Below, in pieces: positions 22,492 to 30,272 of a DNA stretch of 64,000 bases. The translations under genes and the position numbers were made by a program. How positions within the stretch are numbered: position 1 is the first letter of the stretch; every line of letters begins with the position of its first letter. The stretch covers positions 1 through 64,000 of the forward strand of contig NZ_JBFAPK010000003.1 in NCBI RefSeq assembly GCF_040676675.1, given 5' to 3'. Origin of the DNA: JBFAPK01 sp040676675. GTDB lineage: Bacteria > Actinomycetota > Actinomycetes > Mycobacteriales > Micromonosporaceae. The notes below the pieces were generated by a model. The model ran no database searches and had not been told where the DNA came from. It saw nothing but the letters and a program-made list of their open reading frames with translations.

Positions 22492-25332
22492 TCACAGGCC
22501 GCCCTGGTCGAGCAGGGCGTCGATGCGGTCGTCGATGGCGTGGCTGGTGTCCTGTGCGGTGGCGAGGGTACGCATGGCGGTGTTGAACTGGTCGGCCTGG
22601 TCGGCGTCGAGCGCCTTCTGGCAGTTCTGGCTCCCCTGCCAGGCGAGCACGACGAACTTCTCCCACAGTTTCTGGGCCTCGGCGTCCGGGACCCGGAAGT
22701 AGCGGACGGCGGCGCGGGCGAAGTCGCTGATCTCGACGCAGAGCGGGCGGACGTCGTCCATCTGGTCGAGGGTTCGGCCCGCCCGCACCGCCGTGGTGAC
22801 GGCGGCGAACAGGTCGCGGCGGCCGTGGTAGAAGCGGTCCATCAGTTCGTCGCCGCCGAGGTCGCGCCACGCGTCGACCTGCATCGCCAGCGACCGGGCC
22901 GACACCGGCGCGTCGACGACCTTGTACCCGCTCTGCTGGCCGAAGCGTTGGGCCTCTCGGGCCTCGGGCAGGCGAGCCGCGTAGGGCGCCCGCTGCACGG
23001 CGTGCACGCCGGCCACCGCGAGCCCGGTCGCCACGAGGGCGAGCGCGCAGGTACGCGCCAACGCCATCGACCGGGGACGGCCGGGGCGCGGCGTGGCGCG
23101 CGAGCGGGGCAGCGCCACCACGCCCGCCACGAGCACGGCGAGTGGGAGCGCCGGCAGCAGGGTGAGGGTGAGCAGCCGCTGTGTCACGGCGAGGTTCCAG
23201 TCGCACGGTCCCTCCCCGAGGGTCAGCGCGGGCACGCAGCCGTCGGAGGCGCGGAGCACGACCACGGCGGCGAAGGCGAACAGCGTCGCGGTGCCCCCGG
23301 CGATCAGGGCGGCGGGGAGCCGGTACGCGGGCACGGCCAGCCGGGCGGCGACGGCGGCCACGGCCGCCGCGACGAGTAATACCAGGATGTTTCCGGCCAG
23401 GAACGTCACCATGGCGGCGGTGGCCGAGGGTCCGGTCCGTGCGTCGGCGTGCAGCCAGGCCGAGAGCGCGACCGCGGCCAGGCCCCCCGCGGCCCCGCCG
23501 ACCAGGGCGGGGACGAGCACCCGACGCAGACCCGGCAGGGGCTGCCACGGCGGAACCGGGTCGCTGTCGCCTACGGCACGGCGCATCCAGCGGGGTGCCT
23601 CGGTGCCGGCGCGCGGTAGCCACGCCAGCAGCGGGGTCACCCACAGGCCGACGATCGCCAGCACGGCCAGCGGCGGGTTGGCCATGACGGACCCCATGAC
23701 CATGGTCAGCACGTACGCGTGGTCGAGCGCCGAGGCCGGTGGATGGTCCAGTTCCCGGCCGACGAAGTAGGTCAGCTGGTAGTCCCGGAGCCCGGCGACG
23801 TCGAACGACCATCCGGCGGCGAAGCCGACCCCCATGCTCTGCCACCAGAGGAACCAGAGCGACAGCGCCAGGGCGGCGGTGGAGACGTTCAGCAGGGCCA
23901 CCCCGCGCAGTGACCGGCCCCGCCAGGCGGCCACCCAGAGCCGCGCGCACTGCGACAGCCACCAGGTGAACGCGGTGGCGGCCACGACGACGAGCACGAG
24001 CGTCCAGGGCCGCGCGGGCAGCCACTCGTTGACCGTGCCCTGGCCCGCGGCCGCGCCGCCGGCCGCCAGTCCGAGCCCGAGCCAGAGTCCCGCCCGTACG
24101 CTGGACGGGGCCGGTTGACCGGTGAGCACCGCGTACACCACGGCGCGCCACAGCGCGGTGCCGACCACGCCCGCGACCAGCGCGGCGGCCAGCAGCGCCA
24201 CCGCGTGCTGCATCCAGGTGGTCACCAGGTAGTACTGGGTGATCGCGTAGGCGATGTGCGTGTGCATGACGGCCGCGGCCACGCCGGTCAGCGCCAGCGG
24301 GAGCGCGCGGACGCCGAAGAGCACGGCGGGGTCGGCCAGCGCGGCCCGCCGGACGTCCCAGCGCGGGTGCGGGTGCCACAGTTGCGCGAACGCGCGCACG
24401 GCCCGCCGTGCCCGCCCGTCGACCGGGTCCACCACCGGCGTGGACCAGCCCCGGGGGTCGGCGCCCCAGCGTACGGCGGCCAGGTCGGCGTAGACCTCGC
24501 GGCTGTGCAGCACGTCGTTGCGGGCGAGGTAGACCAGCACGGCGAGCAGACAGGTGATCAGCAGGCTGCGGGTGACGATGGGAGCCTCGGCGGACCAGAG
24601 CGTCGACCCCGACGTGGTGTGGAACCTCCACGCGCACCACGCCAGGAACGGCGGGAGGGCCACGGCCACGTACACCCGCCACATCGCGACGGTGAGGTAG
24701 GTGATCGTCACGTCCCGGTTGGCGATGTGGGCGAGTTCGTGCAGCAGCACCGCCCGGAACCGCGGCGGGTCGGTGGTCCGGGTGACGAGCAGGCCGCCGT
24801 CCAGGCGCATCGTCGCCCGGCCGGTCCGGCCGAAGACGACCGCCCCGTCGGTGACCATCGCGGTCGGGTCGACCACCACGCGCGGCGGCCGGGCGAGACC
24901 GGCGGTGGTGGACAACTCGGCCACCGCGCGCCCCATCTCGCCGTCCCGGTCGACGGTCGTCAGCGGCACCACCCGGCCGCGGCGCGCCTTCCACCGGGGC
25001 AGTACCCAGAACAGCACGGCGACGCAGGCCACCAGCAACGCCCAGTAGCCGACCAGCCACCATCCCGGCGGTGGAGCCGAGTAACGGTCGCTGCACGAAC
25101 GGTACGCTTCCCACTGCACGATGCGCTTGGCCATCACGTTGACCGCCGGATCCCGCTCCGGATCCACCCCGGCGGCGAGACCGCAGCTGAAACCGTCGTA
25201 GGCGAACACGGCGAGGCCGATGTAGAGCACCATCAGGGTGCTGCTCGCGACCAGCAGCGTGACCAGTAGGACGAACCGCACGCTCGTACCCGCACCGAGC
25301 GCCCGCTCGTCGACCCGCGACGTACCCGCCAC
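22492..25332 (-). CDS. large multi-pass M48-family metalloprotease
   Basis: The 946-residue protein has two N-terminal membrane helices (about 18-45 and 92-110), a zinc-protease domain with HELAHIANRD (catalytic HExxH at 198-202) and a downstream REVYADLAA as the likely third ligand. A very long C-terminal region has roughly a dozen further helices. The protease part matches M48 (HtpX/Ste24-like), but the total length is about three times that of HtpX. The last 150 residues look soluble. It starts 2 bases after the small gene upstream, so the two are probably made together. Confidence 0.85.
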   Translation of the reverse strand: MAGTSRVDERALGAGTSVRFVLLVTLLVASSTLMVLYIGLAVFAYDGFSCGLAAGVDPERDPAVNVMAKRIVQWEAYRSCSDRYSAPPPGWWLVGYWALLVACVAVLFWVLPRWKARRGRVVPLTTVDRDGEMGRAVAELSTTAGLARPPRVVVDPTAMVTDGAVVFGRTGRATMRLDGGLLVTRTTDPPRFRAVLLHELAHIANRDVTITYLTVAMWRVYVAVALPPFLAWCAWRFHTTSGSTLWSAEAPIVTRSLLITCLLAVLVYLARNDVLHSREVYADLAAVRWGADPRGWSTPVVDPVDGRARRAVRAFAQLWHPHPRWDVRRAALADPAVLFGVRALPLALTGVAAAVMHTHIAYAITQYYLVTTWMQHAVALLAAALVAGVVGTALWRAVVYAVLTGQPAPSSVRAGLWLGLGLAAGGAAAGQGTVNEWLPARPWTLVLVVVAATAFTWWLSQCARLWVAAWRGRSLRGVALLNVSTAALALSLWFLWWQSMGVGFAAGWSFDVAGLRDYQLTYFVGRELDHPPASALDHAYVLTMVMGSVMANPPLAVLAIVGLWVTPLLAWLPRAGTEAPRWMRRAVGDSDPVPPWQPLPGLRRVLVPALVGGAAGGLAAVALSAWLHADARTGPSATAAMVTFLAGNILVLLVAAAVAAVAARLAVPAYRLPAALIAGGTATLFAFAAVVVLRASDGCVPALTLGEGPCDWNLAVTQRLLTLTLLPALPLAVLVAGVVALPRSRATPRPGRPRSMALARTCALALVATGLAVAGVHAVQRAPYAARLPEAREAQRFGQQSGYKVVDAPVSARSLAMQVDAWRDLGGDELMDRFYHGRRDLFAAVTTAVRAGRTLDQMDDVRPLCVEISDFARAAVRYFRVPDAEAQKLWEKFVVLAWQGSQNCQKALDADQADQFNTAMRTLATAQDTSHAIDDRIDALLDQGGL

Positions 25333-25334
25333 GG

Positions 25335-25826
25335 CTACTCCGCCGGGTTCGACGCGCCGCGGTCCGCCGCGAACCCCGGTGCCAACCTGCGCAGGACCGC
25401 GTCCGCGAGCGGGGCCGCGGTTTCCGCGTCCAGGCCCCTCCGGAGAAAGAGATCGAGCACGTCCCGACGCAGCTCGGCGCGCTCGTCCTCGGTCAGCTCC
25501 GGGATCGTCGCGGGCGGGCGCCGGCCGCGCCGGAGCCTACCCAGCACTCCCCTGACCCCACTGGTCGTACGGTCGACCGCCGCGTCCGCGAATCGCTGCG
25601 CCACCTGGTCGAGCACCAACCACAGCACCGGCGTGACCAGCCCGATGATCTCACCCCAACCGAACCCGAGCGGCTCGCGCCGTGCTCCGGCACGGCTCAG
25701 CCGGCGTACCACGGTCTCGTGGTCGTAGCCCGCCAGTCCGTCGACCAACGGCAGTTCCTGCGGCGCCACCTCCGCCACCACGTCCCGCACGACATCCCGC
25801 ACCGCAACGTCCCGCACCGCAACCAA
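25335..25826 (-). CDS. small protein paired with the M48 protease
   Basis: This 163-residue protein is not one I recognise. It has one weak hydrophobic segment (about 57-72, GEIIGLVTPVLWLVLDQVAQ) and a charged C-terminal half of predicted helices. The first 25 residues are encoded by imperfect repeats (Val-Arg-Asp-Val units). I favour TTG 25826, with GGAGGG 5 bases upstream; GTG 25817 is an alternative. Its stop is 2 bases from the start of the M48 gene, so a regulatory or partner role is likely. Confidence 0.7.
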   Translation of the reverse strand: MVAVRDVAVRDVVRDVVAEVAPQELPLVDGLAGYDHETVVRRLSRAGARREPLGFGWGEIIGLVTPVLWLVLDQVAQRFADAAVDRTTSGVRGVLGRLRRGRRPPATIPELTEDERAELRRDVLDLFLRRGLDAETAAPLADAVLRRLAPGFAADRGASNPAE

Positions 25827-25847
25827 GGTAACCCTCCGTCCGCACCC

Positions 25848-25869
25848 GTGGCCTTTCAGTAAAGGCCAC
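25848..25869. promoter_or_regulatory. perfect inverted repeat upstream of the protease operon
   Basis: GTGGCCTTT and AAAGGCCAC flank the tetranucleotide CAGT. The arms are perfect and end 22 bases upstream of the TTG start. It could be an operator or a leader hairpin of the protease operon; the rest of the 165-base gap to the divergent gene is featureless. Confidence 0.55.
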
Positions 25870-25991
25870 CCTGGCAACGCGGCACGGCGGTCGGTACACC
25901 GGCCGGGCGGGTTGACCCGGCCGGGTGGTGCGGGCGAGATCACCGGCGCGGCGGGTATTGCCTGATCAGCGCCGCGCGCACACTGGGTGGC

Positions 25992-26420
25992 ATGGATCTG
26001 CCACCTCCGGCGGCGACGGACGGCGCGTCCGTCGCCCCGGGCCAGCTCGCCGCGGGACGCCTCCGGGCGGCGTGGCTCGCCTACGCCGGGATCGCCGCCT
26101 ACGCGCTGCTCGCCGCGTTGGCCCGCCCGCTGACCCTGCCGTCGGTCTTCACCGTGCTCGCACCGGGGATCGCCCTGCTCTGGTGGGGTGCCCGGCGGGT
26201 ACCGCTCCGCGTGGTCGACGCCGGACGCGCCACCGCTGTCACCTGGCTCGGGCTCGGCCTGCTCTTCTGCGCCTGGGAGGTGGTCGCGCTCTGCACCGGC
26301 AACGATCCGGCGCACCCGACCTTCAGCATCCTGGCCGACCCGGCCCTGGACACCTATCCGGGCCGGGTCGCCGGCTACCTGCTGTGGCTGAGCACCGGCG
26401 CCTGGCTGGTGAGCCGGTGA
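25992..26420 (+). CDS. small integral membrane protein
   Basis: The 142-residue protein has four predicted membrane helices (about 27-45, 50-66, 80-98 and 120-138). I do not recognise a family. It overlaps the following small gene by GTGA, so they are co-translated. Confidence 0.7.
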   Translation: MDLPPPAATDGASVAPGQLAAGRLRAAWLAYAGIAAYALLAALARPLTLPSVFTVLAPGIALLWWGARRVPLRVVDAGRATAVTWLGLGLLFCAWEVVALCTGNDPAHPTFSILADPALDTYPGRVAGYLLWLSTGAWLVSR

Positions 26421-26617
26421 CCGCACGGACCATCATGATCGTCGGCTTCGCCGCGATCATCGCGCTCATGGTCGCCGTGGACCTGGCCGGACGCCGGCCC
26501 GACCGGAGGGTCGGCCCGCTCGGTACCGCCCTGGTGGCGGCGATGCGCGGCGGCGCCGGCCGAGTACTCGTCCTCGGCGTCTGGCTCTGGCTCGGGTGGC
26601 ACTTCCTGGCCCGGTAG
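26417..26617 (+). CDS. DUF6186-like small membrane protein
   Basis: The 66-residue protein starts at GTG 26417 and has two hydrophobic helices (about 6-23 and 48-62) with the C-terminal pattern AMRGGAGRVLVLGVWLWLGW. This matches actinobacterial DUF6186 proteins as I remember them. The function is unknown. Its TAG stop lies inside the first copy of a 30-base tandem duplication. Confidence 0.75.
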   Translation: MTARTIMIVGFAAIIALMVAVDLAGRRPDRRVGPLGTALVAAMRGGAGRVLVLGVWLWLGWHFLAR

Positions 26618-26664
26618 GCCAGGTAGACCTACAGCCTGGCCCGGTAGGCCAGGTAGACCTACAC
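26605..26664. repeat. 30-bp tandem duplication carrying a hairpin
   Basis: The 30-base unit starting CCTGGCCCGGTAGGCCAGG occurs twice in direct contact (26605-26634 and 26635-26664) with one difference. Each copy forms a 7-base stem (CCTGGCC/GGCCAGG) around CGGTA. It follows the DUF6186 gene, converges with the next gene, and probably acts as a doubled terminator. Confidence 0.85.
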
Positions 26665-26668
26665 CCCG

Positions 26669-27055
26669 TCATAGTGGGGGAATCGGCTCTTCCCACTCGC
26701 CTTCGGTGTAGTGCGTTCCCCTTACGAAGTCGTCATCTCCCAGCAAGATGACCCGGTAGGCGCCCGATGCCGCGAGCGCATCGTAAATCCGGTTTGCCAG
26801 CTCCAACTCTCCCGATAGGTCGTACAAGCTCAACCCGATCCTGTACGGGTGGGTTGAGAACGGCTCGAAGTCGGATGGCTCGTAATAGATCTCAAAGCGC
26901 CCGGAGGTGCTGACACCAAGAGCCCGTCGCTCACCCTCGAGAATTCTCTGCCAGGACTGCCCCGCGGCATTCGAAACCACCTCGGCGAAACGTTCGAACG
27001 GTTGCTCCTGATCCAGAAATCCCACCATCAGGTCGTATTCCCGCACGAACGCCAC
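26669..27055 (-). CDS. orphan 128-residue protein of unknown function
   Basis: The protein is acidic and soluble with no signal sequence, and I recognise no family. It has a regular alpha/beta look (Tyr-Arg-Ile-Gly-Leu-Ser-Leu-Tyr, then Tyr-Arg-Val-Ile-Leu-Leu-Gly-Asp-Asp). Its codons are clearly less G+C-rich than those of its neighbours, and it borders the lower-G+C intergenic patch to the right, both consistent with recent acquisition. Small acidic orphans of this kind are often immunity proteins, but there is no toxin next to it and I assign no function. Confidence 0.65.
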   Translation of the reverse strand: MAFVREYDLMVGFLDQEQPFERFAEVVSNAAGQSWQRILEGERRALGVSTSGRFEIYYEPSDFEPFSTHPYRIGLSLYDLSGELELANRIYDALAASGAYRVILLGDDDFVRGTHYTEGEWEEPIPPL

Positions 27056-27451
27056 CGGTGACCTCTCCCTCCCACCAACGAGGCCGCGTGACTGTTCAGA
27101 TGGTCGTGTCAGCCGCGGGTGGCAGGGACGTCCCCCGGGCGCCGCGGGCCCAGCCGCCGGCGCGGCGGCTCCGGCGCCGGCTTGGCCAACCTGCCAACAC
27201 GCACCAGGCGGTCACCGTCGTTCGCCGGACGCGACGATTGCCGTGGGTGGCCCGGGTGAAAGTAGGTCGCTCTTCTCGCTCCACATCAAATTCGGTGTGG
27301 CCACATCAAATTTGATGTGGAGCGAAAGGAGCAACTTACTTCTTGACCGACTACAGGCCGTGGTCCCTGCGCGTGATCAGTCGCGGTGCCGCAGGCTTCC
27401 CGGCAGGCCGTACCAGCGCTCGCTGGCCACCCTGCGGCCCGGCGGCCCGCC
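27056..27451. other. 396-base gene-free stretch
   Basis: No convincing coding region is present on either strand. The left half is G+C-rich with short GGC/GCC runs. The middle has the long imperfect inverted repeat at 27258-27342, in a local A+T-rich patch. The right part leads directly into the end of rdgB. Confidence 0.7.
27258..27342. repeat. long imperfect inverted repeat with a 20-bp palindromic core
   Basis: CGCTCCACATCAAATT (27277-27292) and AATTTGATGTGGAGCG (27309-27324) are perfect 16-base arms. Within them CCACATCAAATTTGATGTGG (27301-27320) is a perfect palindrome. Similarity continues outward: GAAAGTAGGTCGCTCTTCT at left resembles the complement of the right flank to 27342. The A+T-rich composition is unlike the surroundings, and it looks like a miniature mobile repeat or the joined ends of a lost element. 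Confidence 0.75.
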
Positions 27452-28060
27452 CTACGGCAGCACCTTGTCGATCACCTTGGCCAGGGCACGCAGCGCCTTG
27501 CCCCGGTGGCTGATCGCGTCCTTCTCCTGCGGCGACAGCTCCGCGTTGGTCCGGATCTGCCCGTCACCCAGGAAGATCGGGTCGTAGCCGAAGCCGCCCT
27601 CGCCGCGCGGGGCGCGCAGCAGGCGCCCGGTCTGCCGGCCGTCGACCAGGTGCTCCTTGCCGCCGGGCAGCACCAGCGCCACCGCGCAGACGAACGCGGC
27701 GCCCCGGTGCTCGTCCGGTACGTCGCCGATCTGGGCCAGTACCAGGTCGAGGTTGGCCCGGTCGTCGCCGTGCCGGCCGGACCAGCGGGCGCTGAACACC
27801 CCCGGCATGCCGTTGAGCGCGTCAACGGCCAGCCCGGAGTCGTCGGCGACCGTGGGCAGGTTGGTACGCCGGCACCCCTCCCGCGCCTTGATCAGCGCGT
27901 TCTCGCCGAAGGTCAGTCCCGTCTCGGGCAGCTCGGGGTACTCCGGTACGTCGTCGAGCCCGACCAGCTCGATCCGGTTCGCCCCCAGCGCGCCGTCCAG
28001 GATGCGCTGGAGCTCGGCCAGCTTCTTCTTGTTGCGGGTCGCCAACAGCACCCGGGTCAT
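27452..28060 (-). CDS. rdgB: XTP/dITP diphosphatase (RdgB/HAM1)
   Basis: The 202-residue house-cleaning enzyme hydrolyses non-canonical purine triphosphates. It begins with the typical LLATRNKKKLAEL and has ETGLTFGENALIKA, VADDSGLAVDALNGMPGVFSARW, GFGYDPIF and SHRGKAL. It lies 61 bases downstream of rph in the same direction, as in other actinobacteria. Confidence 0.96.
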   Translation of the reverse strand: MTRVLLATRNKKKLAELQRILDGALGANRIELVGLDDVPEYPELPETGLTFGENALIKAREGCRRTNLPTVADDSGLAVDALNGMPGVFSARWSGRHGDDRANLDLVLAQIGDVPDEHRGAAFVCAVALVLPGGKEHLVDGRQTGRLLRAPRGEGGFGYDPIFLGDGQIRTNAELSPQEKDAISHRGKALRALAKVIDKVLP

Positions 28061-28121
28061 GCCTGCTCCTCAGGTGTGGTCACGGGTCCTCCCGGCGGGG
28101 TCACGGCCGCTCCCGGCGCGG

Positions 28122-28850
28122 TCACGACGCGAGCGCCTTGCGCTGGGCCTCGGAGAGTTCGGCGCAGCCGATCACACCGAGGTCGAGCAGCGTGTCGAGC
28201 TGGTCCCGGGCGAAGACGCCCGCCTCGCCGGTGCCCTGCACCTCGACGAAGTCGCCGGTACCGGTACAGACGATGTTCATGTCCACCTCGGCCGTCACGT
28301 CCTCGGCGTAGTTGAGGTCGAGCCGGGGCTCCCCCTCGATGATGCCGACGCTGACCGCCGCGACCGAGCGGTGCATCACCTTCTCCGGCTTGCCGGCCAG
28401 CGCCTTGCGCCCGGCCAGCCAGGTCACCGCGTCGTGCAGCGCCACGTACGCCCCGGTGATCGCGGCGGTACGGGTCCCGCCGTCGGCCTGGAGCACGTCG
28501 CAGTCCAGCACGATCGAGTTCTCGCCGAGCGCCTTCAGGTCGATGCAGGCACGCAGGCTGCGCCCGATCAGGCGGGAGATCTCGTGGGTACGGCCGCCGA
28601 GGCGGCCCTTCACGCTCTCCCGATCGGAGCGGGTGGTGGTGGCCCGGGGCAGCATCGAGTACTCGGCGGTGACCCAGCCCAGACCGGAGCCCTTGCGCCA
28701 GCGGGGCACGCCCTCGGTGACGCTCGCGGTACAGAGCACCCGGGTGTCGCCGAACTCGACGAGGACCGAGCCCTCCGGATGCATGCTCCAGCTCCGGCTC
28801 AGCGTCACCGGTCGCAGTTGGTCGGGCCGCCGCCCATCAGGTCGAGCCAT
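28122..28850 (-). CDS. rph: ribonuclease PH
   Basis: The 242-residue phosphorolytic 3'-5' exoribonuclease trims tRNA 3' ends. Family motifs are seen: RPDGRRPDQLRPV, GLGWVTAEYSMLPRAT, RLIGRSLRACIDL, DCDVLQADGGTRTAAI and DLNYAEDVTAEVDMN with the catalytic Asp residues. Start ATG 28850 gives MARPDGR. It is followed by rdgB. Confidence 0.96.
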   Translation of the reverse strand: MARPDGRRPDQLRPVTLSRSWSMHPEGSVLVEFGDTRVLCTASVTEGVPRWRKGSGLGWVTAEYSMLPRATTTRSDRESVKGRLGGRTHEISRLIGRSLRACIDLKALGENSIVLDCDVLQADGGTRTAAITGAYVALHDAVTWLAGRKALAGKPEKVMHRSVAAVSVGIIEGEPRLDLNYAEDVTAEVDMNIVCTGTGDFVEVQGTGEAGVFARDQLDTLLDLGVIGCAELSEAQRKALAS

Positions 28851-28907
28851 GCCCGCCACCCTATGTCCACGGCGCGGCGGCGTGTCGACGCCCCTCGGCA
28901 AAACCGA

Positions 28908-30071
28908 TCAACGACCGGCGACGCGCTCCAGTGCGGCCGGACCCGCGGCGACGTCGGCGGGGCTCGGCGCGGCGCCGTGCGCGCGCAGGAACCCGTCGAC
29001 CGCGGCCGGCCAGCCGAACTCCTCGGCCCGGGCGCGGGCCGCCGCGCGGCGCCCCTCCTCGGGCCGCGCCAGCACCTCCTGGACCGCCTCGGCGAACGCC
29101 TCGCCCGTGCCGGCGGCGGCGGCCCCGGCCGCGCCCACCACCTCGGGCAGTGCGCTCGCGGCGTTGACCACCACCGGGGTACCGCAGGCCAGCGCCTCCA
29201 GCCCGGCGAGGCCGAAGGTCTCCACCGGCCCGGGCGCGATCACCACGTCGGCGCTGGCGAGGATCTCCGCCACCGCCTCCCGGCCGGAGAGGAAGCCGGC
29301 GAAGTGCACCGGCAGCCGGGCGGCGCGGTACGCCAGCGCGGGGCGGCGCGGGCCGTCCCCGACCACCACCAGGACCGCCGGTACGCCGGCCGCGCGCAGC
29401 GCCGCGAGCGCGTCCACCGCCAGCTCGGGCCGCTTCTCGGGCGAGAGCCGGCTGCAGTGCACGAGCAGCACCTCGTCGTCGCGGGCGTAGCGGGCCCGCA
29501 CCTCCGGCTTGCGCCGGGACGGGTCGAAGGTGACCAGGTCGACGCCGAGCGGCACCTGGTGCAGGTTCGGGGTGCCGAGCCGGCGGAACTCGGCCGCGGC
29601 CCAGTCGGTGGTGCAGACGACCCGGTCGTACACCTCGGCGGTACGGGCGTTGAGCCGGTCCGCGAGCCGGTCGCCGAGGCCGCCCGGGGCGCCCCAGACC
29701 CGCAGCAGACCGGCGAGGCTCTCGTGCGAGACCATGACCGACGGTACGCCGTTCGCCCGCGCCCACCGGCCGGTCCAGCGCAGCGTCGAGCGGTCGTTGA
29801 CCTCCAGCCGGTCCGGGGCGAGTTCGTCGAGCAGGCGGGTGAGCCGGCGCCGGCCGGTGAGCACCCGGTACCCGCCGGTCTTCGGCACCACCGGTCCCGG
29901 GAGGGTGATCACCCGGTCGGAGCCCTCCATCCGGTCGCCGGCCTCGGCGCCCGGCACCACCAGCACCGGCTCGTGTCCGGCCGCGTGGTAGCCCTCCCCG
30001 AGGTTGCGTAGCGCCGTCCGCAGGCCGCCGGAGCGGGGCGTGACGAAGTTGGCCAGCCGGACGATGCGCAA
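28908..30071 (-). CDS. GT4-family glycosyltransferase (probable mannosyltransferase)
   Basis: The 387-residue GT-B enzyme has an N-terminal acceptor domain (RIVRLANFVTPRSGGLRTAL) and a C-terminal donor domain with LLVHCSRLSPEKRPELAVDAL and the E-x7-E motif (PVETFGLAGLEALACGTPVVV). The start appears to be TTG 30071, reading (Met)RIVRLANF, since no in-frame ATG or GTG fits the family N-terminus. It resembles GDP-mannose-dependent lipid or lipomannan mannosyltransferases. A second GT4 gene follows upstream on the same strand. Confidence 0.85.
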   Translation of the reverse strand: MRIVRLANFVTPRSGGLRTALRNLGEGYHAAGHEPVLVVPGAEAGDRMEGSDRVITLPGPVVPKTGGYRVLTGRRRLTRLLDELAPDRLEVNDRSTLRWTGRWARANGVPSVMVSHESLAGLLRVWGAPGGLGDRLADRLNARTAEVYDRVVCTTDWAAAEFRRLGTPNLHQVPLGVDLVTFDPSRRKPEVRARYARDDEVLLVHCSRLSPEKRPELAVDALAALRAAGVPAVLVVVGDGPRRPALAYRAARLPVHFAGFLSGREAVAEILASADVVIAPGPVETFGLAGLEALACGTPVVVNAASALPEVVGAAGAAAAGTGEAFAEAVQEVLARPEEGRRAAARARAEEFGWPAAVDGFLRAHGAAPSPADVAAGPAALERVAGR

Positions 30072-30272
30072 CCCGCTACCCCCAGGATCCCGATGGTCAG
30101 GCGACGACCGCCTCTGGTCGCGGCGCGGCGGTCCCGGCGCGGACCGCGAGCACCGATCTTGTCCGAAGCCCGCGTCCCCGTCAAAGCGACTGCTCACGTC
30201 GATGTCCGTACCGCGAGCGTGCGGGGCGGGTGCGGGGACGGGTACGCGCCGGTGCGCCGGGATGGCGTCCGC

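Noticed and set aside
22067..25114. A 1015-codon minus-strand frame overlapping the M48 gene
   Set aside because: It is a shifted frame of the same strand, rich in Arg and Gly; the frame with HELAHIANRD and membrane helices is the real gene.
27243..27587. Forward open frame spanning the long inverted repeat
   Set aside because: It has no conserved motifs, crosses the palindrome and overlaps the well-supported rdgB end on the other strand.
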